Positions 35,180 through 48,322 of a stretch of 64,000 nt of DNA are shown one piece after another. The translations under genes were made by a program, and so were the position numbers. This DNA is from Rhytidiadelphus loreus (taxonomy: Eukaryota > Streptophyta > Bryopsida > Hypnales > Hylocomiaceae): NCBI GenBank assembly GCA_947034895.1, contig OX344765.1:44397001-44461000 (forward strand), given 5' to 3'. The notes below the pieces were generated by a model. It saw only the letters and a list, made by a program, of their open reading frames with translations. It did no database searches and was not told the DNA's origin. The stretch's first letter is position 1. Every line of letters begins with the position of its first letter.

Positions 35180-36420
35180 TTCCGGTTGACTAGTCCTCGA
35201 ATTCCCAACTGCCTCTCCCGGGTGCTACTCCTGTGAGATTAACCACGACACCGAGTGTCTAAAACGGAGATCGCAATCTTCGCACTCCGGGAGAAAACGC
35301 CGCCCGTTAAGACTATTCTGCTCCTACACGTCTACTACTAACAACGAATCAACCCGAAAATACTTCTGCACCAAGCCTAGCAACACGAAATACGCAGGCT
35401 CACACCCGCGCAGGAACGCCTCTCACACAGTTCCGACGAACGTCCTCCCGTTCCAGGTCGCGCGACTCCCTGTCCACGTCCTGACCCTTGGATAAGGCCA
35501 AGGCCGTCTGCTCCGCTGCAAGTAGGTCGAGCAAGGTTCCTTCCTCTCTCCTGCACCAGGCCATTGCCACAACGTGGAACATCCTACTCTAACCAGCGAC
35601 AGCGCCAGATGCCGTCTTTGACCGCCATGCCTCGCAAACTATCTTCCTCCAGCGCGCACTTCCTGAGACTAGAGTCGCGACGACCCCCACCACCTACAAC
35701 GCCAGCCACGTCCACAACACCCGAACACGTCAAACCTCCACCAGCAACTCCGATTCCTTAAGATCGGGAGCATCCATACGCTCCACCTCAAACACAGCGC
35801 TTCAAACCATCACGCTATTCAAATCACCCTGCCTCTCCCTCTCTCTCTCTCTCTCCCTCTCCCTCAAGTCACCACCACAGATTCTGGTCCAAGACCTCCC
35901 ATTCAAGCGTCTACATCAAAGTCATAACCAAAGCAAGCCATAGCCAACCCATGGCCAAGGCAAGCCAGCCGCTTACGCACTGAAAAAAACCGAGAATGAT
36001 CAAGAAAAAACACCTAAACGCCGCATAAGAAACGGCAATCGTTTCCCCGATCACGGAACCCTCGCCGAGCTCCAGCGTCGCCCACTGCAAAGAGCTCCAA
36101 CAAACCCGTCCGAGCACCTCCAGAGCTGAAAAAACGGCAATAGGTGCACCGTCGAAATCTCCACAGCCCGGGCAGCAGCAGCCGTCCCCAACGAGACGAC
36201 GCGAGGTGAGGTTTGGAGGGAGGGGGGTCGACGCCGGGGTTGCAAGTGCAGGACAAAACAGCTTGGATGCAGGGGAAAAGGAGGCCACGGTCCAGCAGCT
36301 GCTGCTCCCCACGCAAGCCTCTGGGGCAGGACCGCAAGAGGGTGCGAGACGGTCAACTTGACCGGACCTCCCGGTCGTCCGGTTAGATAGCGTCGCCGCT
36401 GTGCAGATATTACTGAGTCA
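35180..36420 (-). promoter_or_regulatory. CpG-rich 5' region of cryptochrome
   Basis: Directly upstream of the start codon and far richer in GC and CpG than the rest of the window. A CT tract at 35832-35865 (GA repeat in the transcript orientation) is common in plant 5' leaders. Several overlapping frames of 60-133 codons on both strands look like composition effects or upstream ORFs. No convincing TATA box was seen. Start of transcription unknown. Confidence 0.45.
35832..35865. repeat. CT/GA microsatellite in cryptochrome leader region
   Basis: About 34 bases of CT with occasional CC. Confidence 0.9.
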
Positions 36421-39121
36421 CGGCCGCTCTCGCGCGCTCTTCTGGCGTTCGCGGTTGGGGGTCTTGGGTTCGCATGGGGTTGGGTTGAGAGCCCAATAAT
36501 GACGCGAAGGGGAACAGCCTAGGGGAACGTCACCCGGGTAGGGAGGAATCTCGGAGCAATTGTGTTGACAGGTGACCGGGATATTTTTTTCATTCTTGTT
36601 GGGCAGCACAGAAAGAGATCAAGCAATCTCCAGTGGAGTGGCGAAGCTCGACATGGATGAAAAAACACAAGTGTTCCGTCTGTCATCACCAAGTGCGGAA
36701 ATTCATCCATAGTAGGACAATATTGTCCTTACATTTTGTAGCAATTGAGCAATTTTATTCACTGAAAATGAAAGGCTATCACCAAATATTCTCTCAAAAA
36801 AATTAGATAGCTTTTGAGCCAGAAAAAATTGTAAGTTGACAAGGCTTTATGGCAACCCAAGGAGCCCACTAAGCCATATCCGGGATGAAACTTGATATCT
36901 CAATGATGAACTTCCTTTTTCTAACTTCCTTTAAAAGCTCTTTGGGTGACTCTCCAATAAGTGGATGTCAATTTTGGAACTTGTTTTTGGTTTGTGGATT
37001 GTTGGTTTGGACTCAATTCGTTTTACAATGAAATTTTCTAAATGAAGCTTTAATAACCAAAAACCAAAAATGGAGGATTGCTAAAAATGTAGAAAAAGAA
37101 TAAATGCTTTAAAAACTTTGGAGGCATAGAAAAGAAGTTCACAATCATGTCCCCTAGTAAAAAACCTTTTTACTTGTACATGTCCTCACCCAAAATATAA
37201 AATAATAGAAAAAATTATCAATACCCAAGGGGTAAAAAAAATCATGTTATCGTTCAATCTTAACACCCACAAATGTAACAAACATTAGATTTTTGAAGAC
37301 ATTTCAGTTGCATTTGAGAATATTTGGGACGTTGACAAGGTCCTTCCACTTTGTTAGAATAGAAGGCTGAAAATTTTCATATTATCACACCTTTAGTTTC
37401 ATTAAAAAAATTTGATATATTAAACATAATCTCATAAATATAGAATTTATGTAATAACACGCATATCATTCAAATCATATTATATTTGTAAACCTCATAC
37501 CATATGATATCTTAGCAAATCGTAAGATATTTTGTAATGTATCTTCACAATTTTGGAAAATTTATACTAGGGTGTAGTCCAAATTTCTAAAGTTTTGAAG
37601 ATTCACTATAAAAAACAACATTGAAGAAGAATTTAACAATGACCACTTTGAAAAAAAGTTTGTAAATTATGACCTATACATCACATCCATAAGTTTAAAT
37701 TAGCATCTACACTCACCAATAAATTTTGAAATCTAAGAGTTTTACTTATTCTTTCAAGTCATTGTTAACTCAATTAAGAGTTTTATTTATTCTTTCAAGT
37801 CATTGTTGAAGGATAATTTCTTGAACTCAAAAAATTACCTCTTGAGATCAAACATACTTGTAACCACTAGAATTGTTGAAAAAAACAAAATTTTGTGTGC
37901 TTGGGACATATTTGCATTCATTTATTGTTTGAAATTTGAAAAATCTAAATTCATGTCTAATCCTCGAAAGGGTTGTAAATTCTAGCTCTATATAAATATT
38001 TGTTTTAATAATCTTTCCAACAAACATTCTATATTTCAAGGAGTACATGTGTGTTTTACTTGTGAACTGATTTTTCCATTTTCAAAATGGCCTTTCAAAA
38101 TGAGTCCCAAAATTCCTAAGATATCATAAATAGAACTCATTATAATATTATAGGCTTTATAGAAAAATACTTTAAAAATCATAAATATTCAACTTGTGGT
38201 TGGCAATAAATTTAACTATAAATTCTAAAATTTTGTTTTCAAATTTTATCAATAATAGCATTTAGTGCAATGATAGATATATTTGTATGGATGAAATATA
38301 TTTATAGGGTCATAGTTTAAATGTTTTGTTGAAGGTTTACATTAAGTTAAATCATTTAAGTTTTTATAGCTATCTCAACATTTTATGCATTTTCAATTTT
38401 CCATGATCTTTAACTCTTAAATGCCTTACTACATTTTTGAAATTTTGCACAATTTTATTTTCACCTTTGTATAATTAAGTTCTTTCAATTTAATCAAATT
38501 GATTATAGAAGAAGATTATTTTTTTAAGTACAAGAATTACTTGGGATGAATAAAAAAACATTCAACCAAATATTTCCATCAAGGACATTAATGCAATTCA
38601 TTGTTTTTGCACTTGGCAATTTGAAATTGCACTTACTAATTGTACTAGCACATTAATCTCATCACCAACGAAGGTAGGGCACTTACCATAGTCTATCTCC
38701 TAGCAAACTCCACCCACACACCAATATATATTTACAATATACCAAAAAGAGGCAATCACAACCTATTTGTGATTCCATCATTCCAGCCCCCCTCTCCCAA
38801 AATCAAGAGTTGTTGGATGGGAGAAAAAAATATTTTCCACCCCCCCTCGAAGAAAAATTTGTAGCCGTTGGATCTAAATACAAATACTGAATATTGAACA
38901 TGAATACAAATATAGGATACATATGGTAAAAAATACTAATTATATATATGGTTTGGTATATGGTCTGGTATACGGCCAATATATCCCATATTCTTTGGCA
39001 TTCTTACACCCCCTTGAAAATTACAAGAGAGGAGGGAGGAGGGGGGTGAAGGGGTGAATGGAAATTAAAAATATATATATTTAAAAAAAAATTATTCATC
39101 ACCCCTCCCCCCTCCCAAATT
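36421..39121. other. AT-rich intergenic DNA, no gene recognised
   Basis: GC falls sharply after about 36700. Only short frames. A lone TTAACTCTTAAATGCC near 38410 resembles a TTAA-type element end. Pyrimidine-rich C runs at 38780-38850 and 39100-39120. Confidence 0.5.
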
Positions 39122-39305
39122 TTTTTAAAAATAATTGTTAAAAAATAATTATATGTAAATAAGCAATTGATAAGCAATGTAGTCACTGCATCTTCTAAGC
39201 TCATTGTCATTGTCATTGTGACAAACTTAGAAGATGTAGTGATTGCATTGCTTATCAATTGCTTATTTACATATAATTATTTTTTAACAATTATTTTTAA
39301 AATTT
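39122..39305. repeat. Palindromic hairpin element
   Basis: Arms of about 75-80 bp: AATTATATGTAAATAAGCAA, TTGATAAGCAATG and GCATCTTCTAAG on the left recur inverted on the right, around a short CATTGT repeat spacer. Nearly perfect pairing. MITE-like; no obvious target duplication. Confidence 0.75.
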
Positions 39306-40036
39306 TATTTGGTGTGTCAATGCCACCCGTGGAGCTCTGTGGGGTAGACTATAGGAAGAAGGGAGGAAGAGAAGGAATTGAGGGAGTTAAGGTTTTCAAA
39401 GGGGATTAAATAGAAAATGAAACCTTAATGTAGGTGCGCACACACCTCTGAAATCCAAACCCTTCTTCCCCATGATTTACCCCTCTATAGGTGTGTAGTA
39501 GAGAATTTTTTTGGGCCATTCCTCAGGCCAGTTGTGTGTATTGAGAGTACATTTTGAAGGGGCAAGTGCAAAAATGACAAATTGCATGACATCATTCAAA
39601 ATATGAACTTCATATTTATGAATAGTTAAGGGATAAAAACTAATGGGCTATGAAAGTTAGATCTTGTATTAAGTTGTCAAAGCCTATGATCTTTGCAACC
39701 AAATATTATAATCTATGAGAATTCATGTACCCAACTTTGTGAACATATCTTTAAGATGAGTGGCGAGAATATACTTATTTATAAACATTTAAAAACTAAG
39801 TCACACTTGCACTTAAAATAATAAATACCAAATTAGATTTTGAGAAGAAAGTTGAATTAGAAACCCATGTGTATTAATATATTGTCACAAAATACATTAA
39901 ATATTAAATATTAAAATATAAATTTGAACTTCAAACATTTTGAATATACAGCATTTAGCATAACCGATTCTCTTACTCTTATAGTTTTTGACCAACAAAT
40001 ATTTTTTTATTAGATTAATTGATGAATGCTACTAAA
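39306..40036. other. AT-rich DNA, no gene recognised
   Basis: Nothing recognised. Confidence 0.5.
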
Positions 40037-40886
40037 CCCTTAAAGGTCCAAGCATCCAAAAAGTGGATGCGTCTTGGTCAACCTTGATTGCAACTTTCAA
40101 AATAAATATTTTTGGAATTTGATTTAAACTAAGAAAATGAAGCTCAAAACATTTTATTCTTACTCCATTTCAAATTTTGTAAAATGTCAAAATTTGAAAG
40201 AATTATTGCAATTGAAAGCACAATATGTTAGAATCCAAATAACACAATACAGTGTGTTTTCATTCATATTTTCTTTTCTCTTAATTTATTTTAAATTTAA
40301 ATTATAAATTTATGTTTCTCATTCTATCCTTCATTTATGGTAAAAGTTAAAGATTATTCTAATATATATTAGAATTGATATAATTTGATTTCCACCTTTA
40401 GCTTTAAAAAATCACAATAATTTGATTTTACCATTAAAATTATTGAAAAAATAAATACAAATATAAAATGTATTCTAACACTAATGAAAAATATCAAAAA
40501 TTTATACATATATTAAATAAAAGGATAAATTTGTTTTGATAGTCAAATTTGATTTTAAGGTCTTTGTTGTGGTTGTTTAAGGTGTGAAAAATAAAATAAC
40601 CAATTGATATTTTTTCACACTAATCTCCATTTCTATTTGTACCTCTTGTAAAAATTTCAAATATTTTGGATTGTTTTTGCTATTTTTACTTATTTATATT
40701 TAATTTTTGCAACAAAAATGATAACAATTACAATTTTTCTCAAAACAAATTGAAAATTTTCACAGCGATATATAATTCAGAGTTTTAAATAATAAAAATA
40801 TATATTTTTCTAACACAATTCAAAAGGCTAAATTTAGCTTAAACAAAAAGTTTGACCATTTTATAATGGATCAAGTCCTTTAGGGG
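40037..40886 (+). mobile_element. TTAA-flanked miniature element, R2 family
   Basis: Right edge CCTTTAGGGG then TTAA (40887-40890). The left edge is mutated (CTAAACCCTTAAAGGTCC). The body aligns end to end with 8134-8986, including CCTTGGTCAACCTTGATTGC, TTTGATTTAAACTAAGAAAA and ATAATGGATCAAGTCC. Confidence 0.65.
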
Positions 40887-40890
40887 TTAA

Positions 40891-41331
40891 TCAAATAGCT
40901 ATACACAATATAGATTTTTGAAGCATTTTAAATCTTTAGTACTATAAAGTTCATATATAACGTTATGTCAGGTTGGATAAAATAGGGTTGTCCGCTGGAT
41001 TTACCTTGAGGTAAATAGATACGGCAAACGACAAATGGGTTGGCGAATGGCCAGTGCAACTACGATCCAGTTGTTCGATCAAGCAAACACCACACAGTCT
41101 GCGCAATCACAATTGTTGGATTTGGTGAATGACGAGGTGGGCAGGGACGGTCGAGGCGAACAACCAATGCAAACATAGGTCGTCCATGTCTATGAATGTG
41201 TAATTTTATTTACTGCACCCAATAAATTCCTAATTTTTTGAATGTCAAAGGACATCTATCGGGTAGCCAACGCTGGACGCTAAATGTTTGGACGTGACTT
41301 TGGACATCAAGACATCTTGACAACCCTTCTA
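40891..41331. other. No gene recognised
   Basis: Slightly GC-richer stretch at 40980-41180 without recognisable frames. Confidence 0.4.
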
Positions 41332-41795
41332 AGGTAAACTAGCCTATTGTGGTCAGAATAAAGAATTTGACATCATGTGGATATTGAATTTTTTCAATTT
41401 GTTTTCCACAGTAGTACAAGTGTCAAAAACAGTGAGAGCAATTGAAATTATGTTTTTTTGACAAATATGAATTTGCTATGAATTTTTGAAGTATTCAATG
41501 CATTTTTGCCTGTAAGAATCTATAGACTACCTTAAAACCAACAAAATCTGAATCCATCATACTCATTTGGCTCACATAAAGCAATCAAACTCTTTATTAA
41601 CATGGAAGGCCTAAAAAGTCAATTCTCACAATGAATTCTCACTAAAAATTGGAAGTTCCTAGTGAAGTCACTAACCACTTCATTCCTGTCATGCAGGCAT
41701 TGAAGTCAAAATCTGAAAAAACTGAAATAACCATGATGGGAATATTTCGTAGGTGATCACTATAGATCATTTGACCACAATGGGTTAGTTTACCT
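41332..41795. mobile_element. TA-flanked AGGTAAAC MITE, copy 3
   Basis: TA at 41330-41331 and 41796-41797. Ends AGGTAAACTAGCCTATTGTG and, in reverse complement, AGGTAAACTAACCCATTGTG. 464 bp; body matches copy 2 without its nested insert. Confidence 0.65.
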
Positions 41796-41920
41796 TAATA
41801 GCTAGGTAATAATTTTAATATTGCCTGGTTTGCAATCATAAGATCTATTGAAATGAGGATTATGATAGATCATTGTTTTGACTTATATTCGCAAATCATC
41901 AATCATATATACATGACTAC

Positions 41921-41921
<1 letters not shown>

Positions 41922-41995
<74 letters not shown>
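41922..41995. repeat. (AT)n microsatellite
   Basis: About 74 bases of AT dinucleotide. Confidence 0.95.
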
Positions 41996-41997
<2 letters not shown>

Positions 41998-44900
41998 GCA
42001 CTATTCATGAAATTATAAGCATATGGTCCATGTTATTTTAATATTGAGTGATAAAATATTTAATTTTGTTATTTTGAATAAGGACCAAGAATAAATCAAG
42101 AATTAAGTTTATTTAATATACTATAAAAGGTATAATTTAGTGTCTGATAAGTTTTTGTAAATGAATTAAAATATCGTACAAAATATTGAGCAATGCAAAT
42201 TTAACTTAAAAGTTAGGATATGAATTCTATATTAATTAGACATTTAGAAAATGTACTTGATTCTTCATTATTTGCATATCATATATTTATTACAATATTT
42301 ATAAAATTCCTTGCATAAACCGTCAACTAACTAAAGTAATTGTTAACAAATACAACTTGAATCTTTCAATTTTTTACAAGATTAATTATATTTTCAATAA
42401 TCATAAATTGAATTTTATATGTGATTTTAAAAATAATTAAATTGAATATTGAATATTGAATTTCCTGAGTAATTATACAAAACTAAATGCCAAAGATGTT
42501 CAAAAGATTGTTTTTGAATTACACATGCTATTTGCATCTAAATGTAAAACACTACATCCTCAAAAGTTGTAAAAATTCTTTTGATAGAAAGATTGTGGAA
42601 AGATTGATAGAATGGTTCCATGCAAAATTATTCATAACTCATGGAAAAGCTTGAATTCAAGAAGTTTAATTGTTTAACCTCTAAAGAACCGATGTTCAAA
42701 TTTTGAGCAATGGATGAAAGTAAACATATTTAGAGCATATAATTTTTTGTCTTTTTCATCCATCTAGATTTTTGTATTGGTCCTACTACATTTGTGCTGT
42801 AAAAAATTGTACAACTTCTTCTTGCAAACTTTCTATAGATGAAAGAATGAAAATATGTTTGGTCAATTTCAAAATGCAATTTTTTTCAATTCAAGAAATA
42901 ACCCTTCAAAAATGACTTGATATATAAATAAATAATCTTAAATAAACACCATAATTAGAACTCAAAATTTAAATTTTTCCAAAAGAATATTGTGAGAATT
43001 ACAAATATTCAATCTATTTTTGATTTTAGAAAGAATTTCTAATTTTTGGTTTCAATTTTAATTTAAAATATGGCTTGATCTTTGATAGATCATTGTGTCC
43101 AAAAGGACCATTGTGTCCAAATTGGGCTTTATAAAATTTCAAGGAGATTCCTACGATGTTAAATTTCATGATAATTTTTTGACTTTTTTTGAGAACATGG
43201 ACGCAAGGACAAAAGGTTAGGATTTTTTTTCTTTATTGCATTCGAAGTCCATTTTTTTTCAAAAGAAAAGGGAGGCCAGACAAGGAGGGCAAGGACTTGA
43301 GCCATTGGGCTTGAAGTTCTAGGATCACCAATCAACCACCTTGGGGAGGGAGGGAGGGCTTGGGTTGCTTTCAAATGAAAGGGTGGCGTGGGCCCTACCA
43401 ACCTTTCGGCCCTAGGGTTAATGTTTCTATCTTAAAAGATTTAATTATTTTAGCAAGAAATGATTGCAATGTAATTTTGATATAAAAGTGTTTATTCTAT
43501 GACCTTGTAGTCAATAGTATTTAGGCAAAGTAGAAATACATTGGAATGATTTGAACATGCATGCTTTGTAATATTATAAAGCTTGACTTCCCCTTTTAAC
43601 CAATTTGCAAGATATGTATAGTCTCTTTTATTTTTATTTTTAAGTATTTATTTTTTCAAATTGTATCAAAAGAAATCTTTTGAAGTTATAACATCGATTC
43701 AAAGTATCTAACAAAGTATTTAAAATCTAGTTTTTATTTTAAACTATTATTTTACAAGTAAGTGATGTCTAATGGTAGAATTATAGCTATTGTTATATTT
43801 AATTATCTTTTGTAAATTATATATATATATATGAAGGATTCCATTTTTAATTTTTCTTGAAAGATCATTGAATTTAGGTGTCTTTTAAATTATAAAATAT
43901 ATTATAATTTAAAATTTTAATTGTCGGTCTTCAAGAGAATTTTCTTTTGTAACTTTGAACCAAAATAGATTTTCTGCAGTTTGTGCTCCACAACAATAGT
44001 TTGTATAAAATCCAACTTTTTTTTCCATGATTTCAAAGTTTGTGCTACGCAACAATAGTTTAGTATAAAATTCATAGAAAATAAAATAATTATCACATTA
44101 TATCAACTCCAACAAATAAATTTTGCCAACAAATATTTTCACTAAAAATTGTACGCTTTTTGAACTTTTAATAGAAAAAAAATATTATTTAGTTCCAAAA
44201 CATGAAATTTAGATATTTCAAAAAACTCAAGAAAGAAAACACAAAGTCAATTTAATGTCACTAAGAATCCTAGATTCAAAATTTTAAACTTAATGGTTGC
44301 AAAATGTTTGGGCAAACTTTGTTAAGCTTATCTAAAAGAGTATTTTGTACAAGGTTAAGGTATGCCTACTTGAAAATGTTCCTTTTTCAATTGTGTCTCA
44401 TATCTATACTTGTTCAAGATTTTTAGACAAGTGAACGTGTTATATATCCTACATAGGAAAGTAATAAGAAAAGAATGTTTTTGGATTTGCATTACTCAGG
44501 GTTATCTAATTCAAAAGCCACCTTGTAATACAATAGCAATAAAACAATGGTTTGCTTAGCAATTTGTCGCTCAAAAGTAGTACATGTTTTTTGAGAGATT
44601 ATTCAATGGCAATCTCCAATTTTTAAATGAAATTGGTAATCTTGGTACAATCTTGGTATATTTTAGATGGATGAATGTGTTTTGGATAAACTTTGGTCAT
44701 TTTACTCACTAAATTGAAGGTCATAAGGCACCAAGATTTAGTGTGAATGTGGTTTCAAAGGCCATTATGGACAAAGCTAGATGCAAGGACAAGGATTCAA
44801 TTTCCAAAAGTCCAAATGCCTACATGTCCTATAATTATGTAGACTTGTCAATGATTTCTATAGATGATATTTTGTTGCAATGATCTTTTTATCAAGCTAT

Positions 44901-45052
44901 TGACAAAGGGAGTGCAAAGTAATGAAGCTACTTACATCCATGAGTGTAGATGAGAATTTGGAATCTTGCCAAAACACTAGAAGAAAAAGAGTCATGGGGA
45001 GCCAAATTGTGAGTAAGGTAGAACAAACAAACCATCAATCATCCAACTTTAA
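41996..45052. other. AT-rich intergenic DNA, no gene recognised
   Basis: Short frames only. A possible weak TTAA-bounded interval (42678-43417) was considered and not accepted. A GC-richer patch with GGGAGG runs lies at 43260-43400. Confidence 0.5.
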
Positions 45053-45952
45053 CCCCTAAACATCCAAACAACGTTTTTTGGCAACATAGTGATTTTGGGT
45101 AGCTCACTACAGTCGGAGTTTTTCTTCTTTTTCTTTGAAAATTTCACACAACATGGGGATGAGGAGTACCTTTAAGGCCCAACAATTTTCATAACTTTTG
45201 ACTACATGGTTCAAGAGTTATTGCATGATATGTAATTTTTAGTGTTCAGCAAGCAGCCCGAGTAGCTCGGGCGGAAAAAAACTTCTTTGGAAATCACTTT
45301 AAAAAAAAAGAAAATTGAAATCCATCCTCCAGATTTTTATATGTATGGTAAGCTTTGAATCATTCCATTTTAATTGATGAGATGAAAGTTATGAGGAATT
45401 TTAGTTTGGGTTAGTTTGTGGCTACTTATGGAATCTCTACTCTAAAATAAACTTTGAAGTCCTTTATTTAACTCAATTTTAAATATTTTGTAAATAAATT
45501 GTTAAAAATTTAGTATTTTTAATCATTCTCTACTTCTTTCTACTTACTATTTTTTTCCTATATGTTGTATATATTTTTTTCTACTTACAATTCCAAATGA
45601 TCTAAAAATTTTCAAGCATGTACTAGCCAACTTGACTTGAGGAGAATCCAAAGAGTACCACCATTTTGGACATTTTTCATACAAATATGACCTTGTGAAG
45701 TGCAACTGGGAGTAGTGCCCGTATTTTCACAGGGTCAAAAAAAGAATTTTTATCACTTCAAACGTTAATATCTTGCAATCTACACGGTGGAAAATTCTGA
45801 ATTTTTTTCCACATCTTCTCTAACTATTTTAATACAAGATCCCACGGTTACATGTGTCCAGAAATTTTTTTAATCTAAAATTTGGTGCTTGTAAATGCAA
45901 GGGCAGTTTTGGAGCACTTTTGGTAAAAACATAGTCTATGACGTTTAGGGGG
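45053..45952 (+). mobile_element. TTAA-flanked miniature element, R1 family, complete
   Basis: TTAA at 45049-45052 and 45953-45956. Left end CCCCTAAACATCC, right end in reverse complement CCCCCTAAACGTCATAG. 900 bp, non-coding. Matches 25618-26530 inverted and 1-578 directly. Confidence 0.7.
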
Positions 45953-46019
45953 TTAACATCTACTAGACCCTCCCATTTGCATTAATCACCTATGTAGTAC
46001 TACAATCTTAGCAACAATT

Positions 46020-46170
46020 AAGCATCATAAAAATGCATTGAAGACCGATCTTATTTTGAGACAGAGGGAGTATAACTTTGGAAATAAAGTAGAAACACTA
46101 GTTTTATTTTGGAAACAAAAGAAACAAAGGAAACATTGGTTTTATTTTGAAACAAAGGGAATACTTTGAT
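46020..46170. repeat. Decayed Stowaway-like MITE ends
   Basis: TTATTTTGAGACAGAGGGAG followed by TA, then two further degenerate TTTATTTTGGAAACAAA units and AACAAAGGGAATA. These resemble the CTCCCTCYGTCCCA end of plant Stowaway elements; no clean pair of ends. Confidence 0.4.
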
Positions 46171-48322
46171 GCCGTAGAATCTCATTTCTTCTAACGTAGG
46201 AGGCTTTGAAATGGCTCATCTAAGGGCTGATCCGCCTTTTTCATGTATTTTCTTAAATGGAAATATTTTTAACTCATTTTTCAAACAAAGAAAAATAGAA
46301 GAAGAATCTAACACAAGTGGTTTCATATTTTTTGAAACATTTTTGAATCACTTATGGATTTTCAAAGGAGTTGTGTCATAGGTCCCTATTTATGTCCCTA
46401 GGTCTTCCATAAACTGTTTACTTGCAATGTCTAAAGAAAAGTGGGAAAGCAAAGAGAATGATTGGCTCTTGCACTATTAATAATGCTTTTTTCCTTGATT
46501 CATTCAATGACTATGGAGGTCAATTTATGAACTATCGTTAGTCCATTTCACAACCATTTATAGGGTCCATTCTTAATGCCCGCTCCATTTCAGAGCCTCC
46601 TACCTTAATGTTTCATCCATATCGTGCATTCTCATCTACACTCATGGATGTAAGTAGCTTCATCGTCACTCCATGTGATGTTTGAAATCGTGAGTTCGTG
46701 ACCTAAATTCGCAGCGACAGAATAACATGTGCTGCAGCAGGGAGCAACTGATCAGTAACAGAAGTGGGCTTGTACGTTACTCCCAAGCCCAGCACTCATT
46801 AAGCTGATCTTGGAGCACGCCGGAAGCCCGGAAAGGATAGATGGTAGTTGATAAGTTATCAAGCCTGAGTCTGAGAGCATTCTTTGAAAAGAATGAGAAA
46901 ACCTTTATCTGTGTCCAAGAAAAAAGAAGATCGAGAACTTTCATTAACTCCTAAAGTTTTTTGTGAGTGCTTCAGAAGAAAGTAGGGGTGTCTACTCACT
47001 CTGTTGAATGAGAGTATCAGACAGTAAATGACAATTTTTTTTAAACTTTCAATCATAAGATCTTAAACTCGTCTTCACTCTTTAAGGTAAAAGGCTCATA
47101 AATTTCTCATTTAAGCGGGGAAAATGGACAATTAGTCCAGCATGACAATTTTCACATATTTTGGGTAGAAAGAGGAAAGAGAAATAGTGTATTGGCAATT
47201 TAAATTGTAATATTAGGACTTAGAATGAATTGATTATGAATTTTCAAAGTGAAAAGTGTGTAGGTAGCTATTGATATTCATAGATTGGATGAGTCATTAA
47301 TCAAAAATCAACCTTTGAATAGAACACGTCAATCCAAAATGTGGTGAATACAAAATTTGGGATGCTCATGTAATTTTGGCTTGTAGAGAATGATCCATTT
47401 GCATCAAGTTTTCATTTATTTCAGCATTACATGAATGTAAAGTTTACTCAAGAGGGAATTAAGAACACAATTACGAGCAAAAAGCACATTGAACAAACTA
47501 TGATCCATTTTTGAAACTCCCTACACTATTTTGACAATTCTACAGGGGCAATTCTAATTGCCTAGGTGGAATTAGAGCCTCTTACCATATCTACCTACCA
47601 ATATTCAAGAGTTAATTCTTTGAAGTGAGTGAGACTACGGGTTCAAAGTTGGGAGTTTTTATTTTCTCACCATACAAATTCTAGGTAGTTGTACTTTGAT
47701 TGCTAAATTCTACATGTAAACAATTCTATTTTGATGCTTGCTCCTTGGATTTGGTTTCTCATATGAATTCCAAATATACTCAAAAAATTTCAAAGTCAGC
47801 GCACTTGTAGAACATATACAAAATTGCATGGTTGTAGATATAGGTTTGGTAAAACTATTTTTCATTGCCATTTTTCCATGAATGAATTTTTCATTGAAAT
47901 TAGTTTTGATAAAAAAAAAATATGAACTATAGAGACAATGATATCTACCTTCTTCATCATAAATAATCAAACCTCCTACAATATCTTAAAATCTTAAAAT
48001 GTGGGACCACAAATGGGTCACAACCTTCTAAGAATGCTTCAAGTTCAAGGCAATCCTCCAATGCTTGGTCCTACTTCAGAGTCCATTAGGAATATGGGCA
48101 CAAGTGATAGGTGACTCGTGTTGGAAGGTTGGAAGAAGATATAGAAGGTGCAAGAAAAAAAAAGACAGTGAAGAAAAAATTATTGAAAATAGACAAACAA
48201 ATAGAGAAGGTAAGGAAAAAAATATAGAAGGTTTGAAGAAAAAGGGTTCACGGTAAGAAAAATTATGTAGGTGTCAAAGCTCACTTCTCCCCAAAGAACA
48301 TGAAAACAACATTGAATTGACT
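46171..48322. other. AT-rich DNA, no gene recognised
   Basis: A GC-richer patch at 46680-46850 has no recognisable frame. Otherwise short frames only. No clear transposon end was found for the following transposase relic. Confidence 0.45.

Noticed and set aside
35911..36356. Overlapping frames of 100-133 codons upstream of cryptochrome.
   Set aside because: They overlap in three frames of one GC-rich stretch, have no recognisable domain, and fit a leader/promoter region better than a separate gene.
42678..43417. Possible further TTAA-bounded element (TTAACCTCTAAAG to CCTAGGGTTAA).
   Set aside because: The two ends are only loosely alike and the interior matches none of the other family members; TTAA is common in AT-rich DNA.
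48065..48256. Lys-rich 63-codon plus-strand frame.
   Set aside because: Composition effect of A-rich DNA; no motif.
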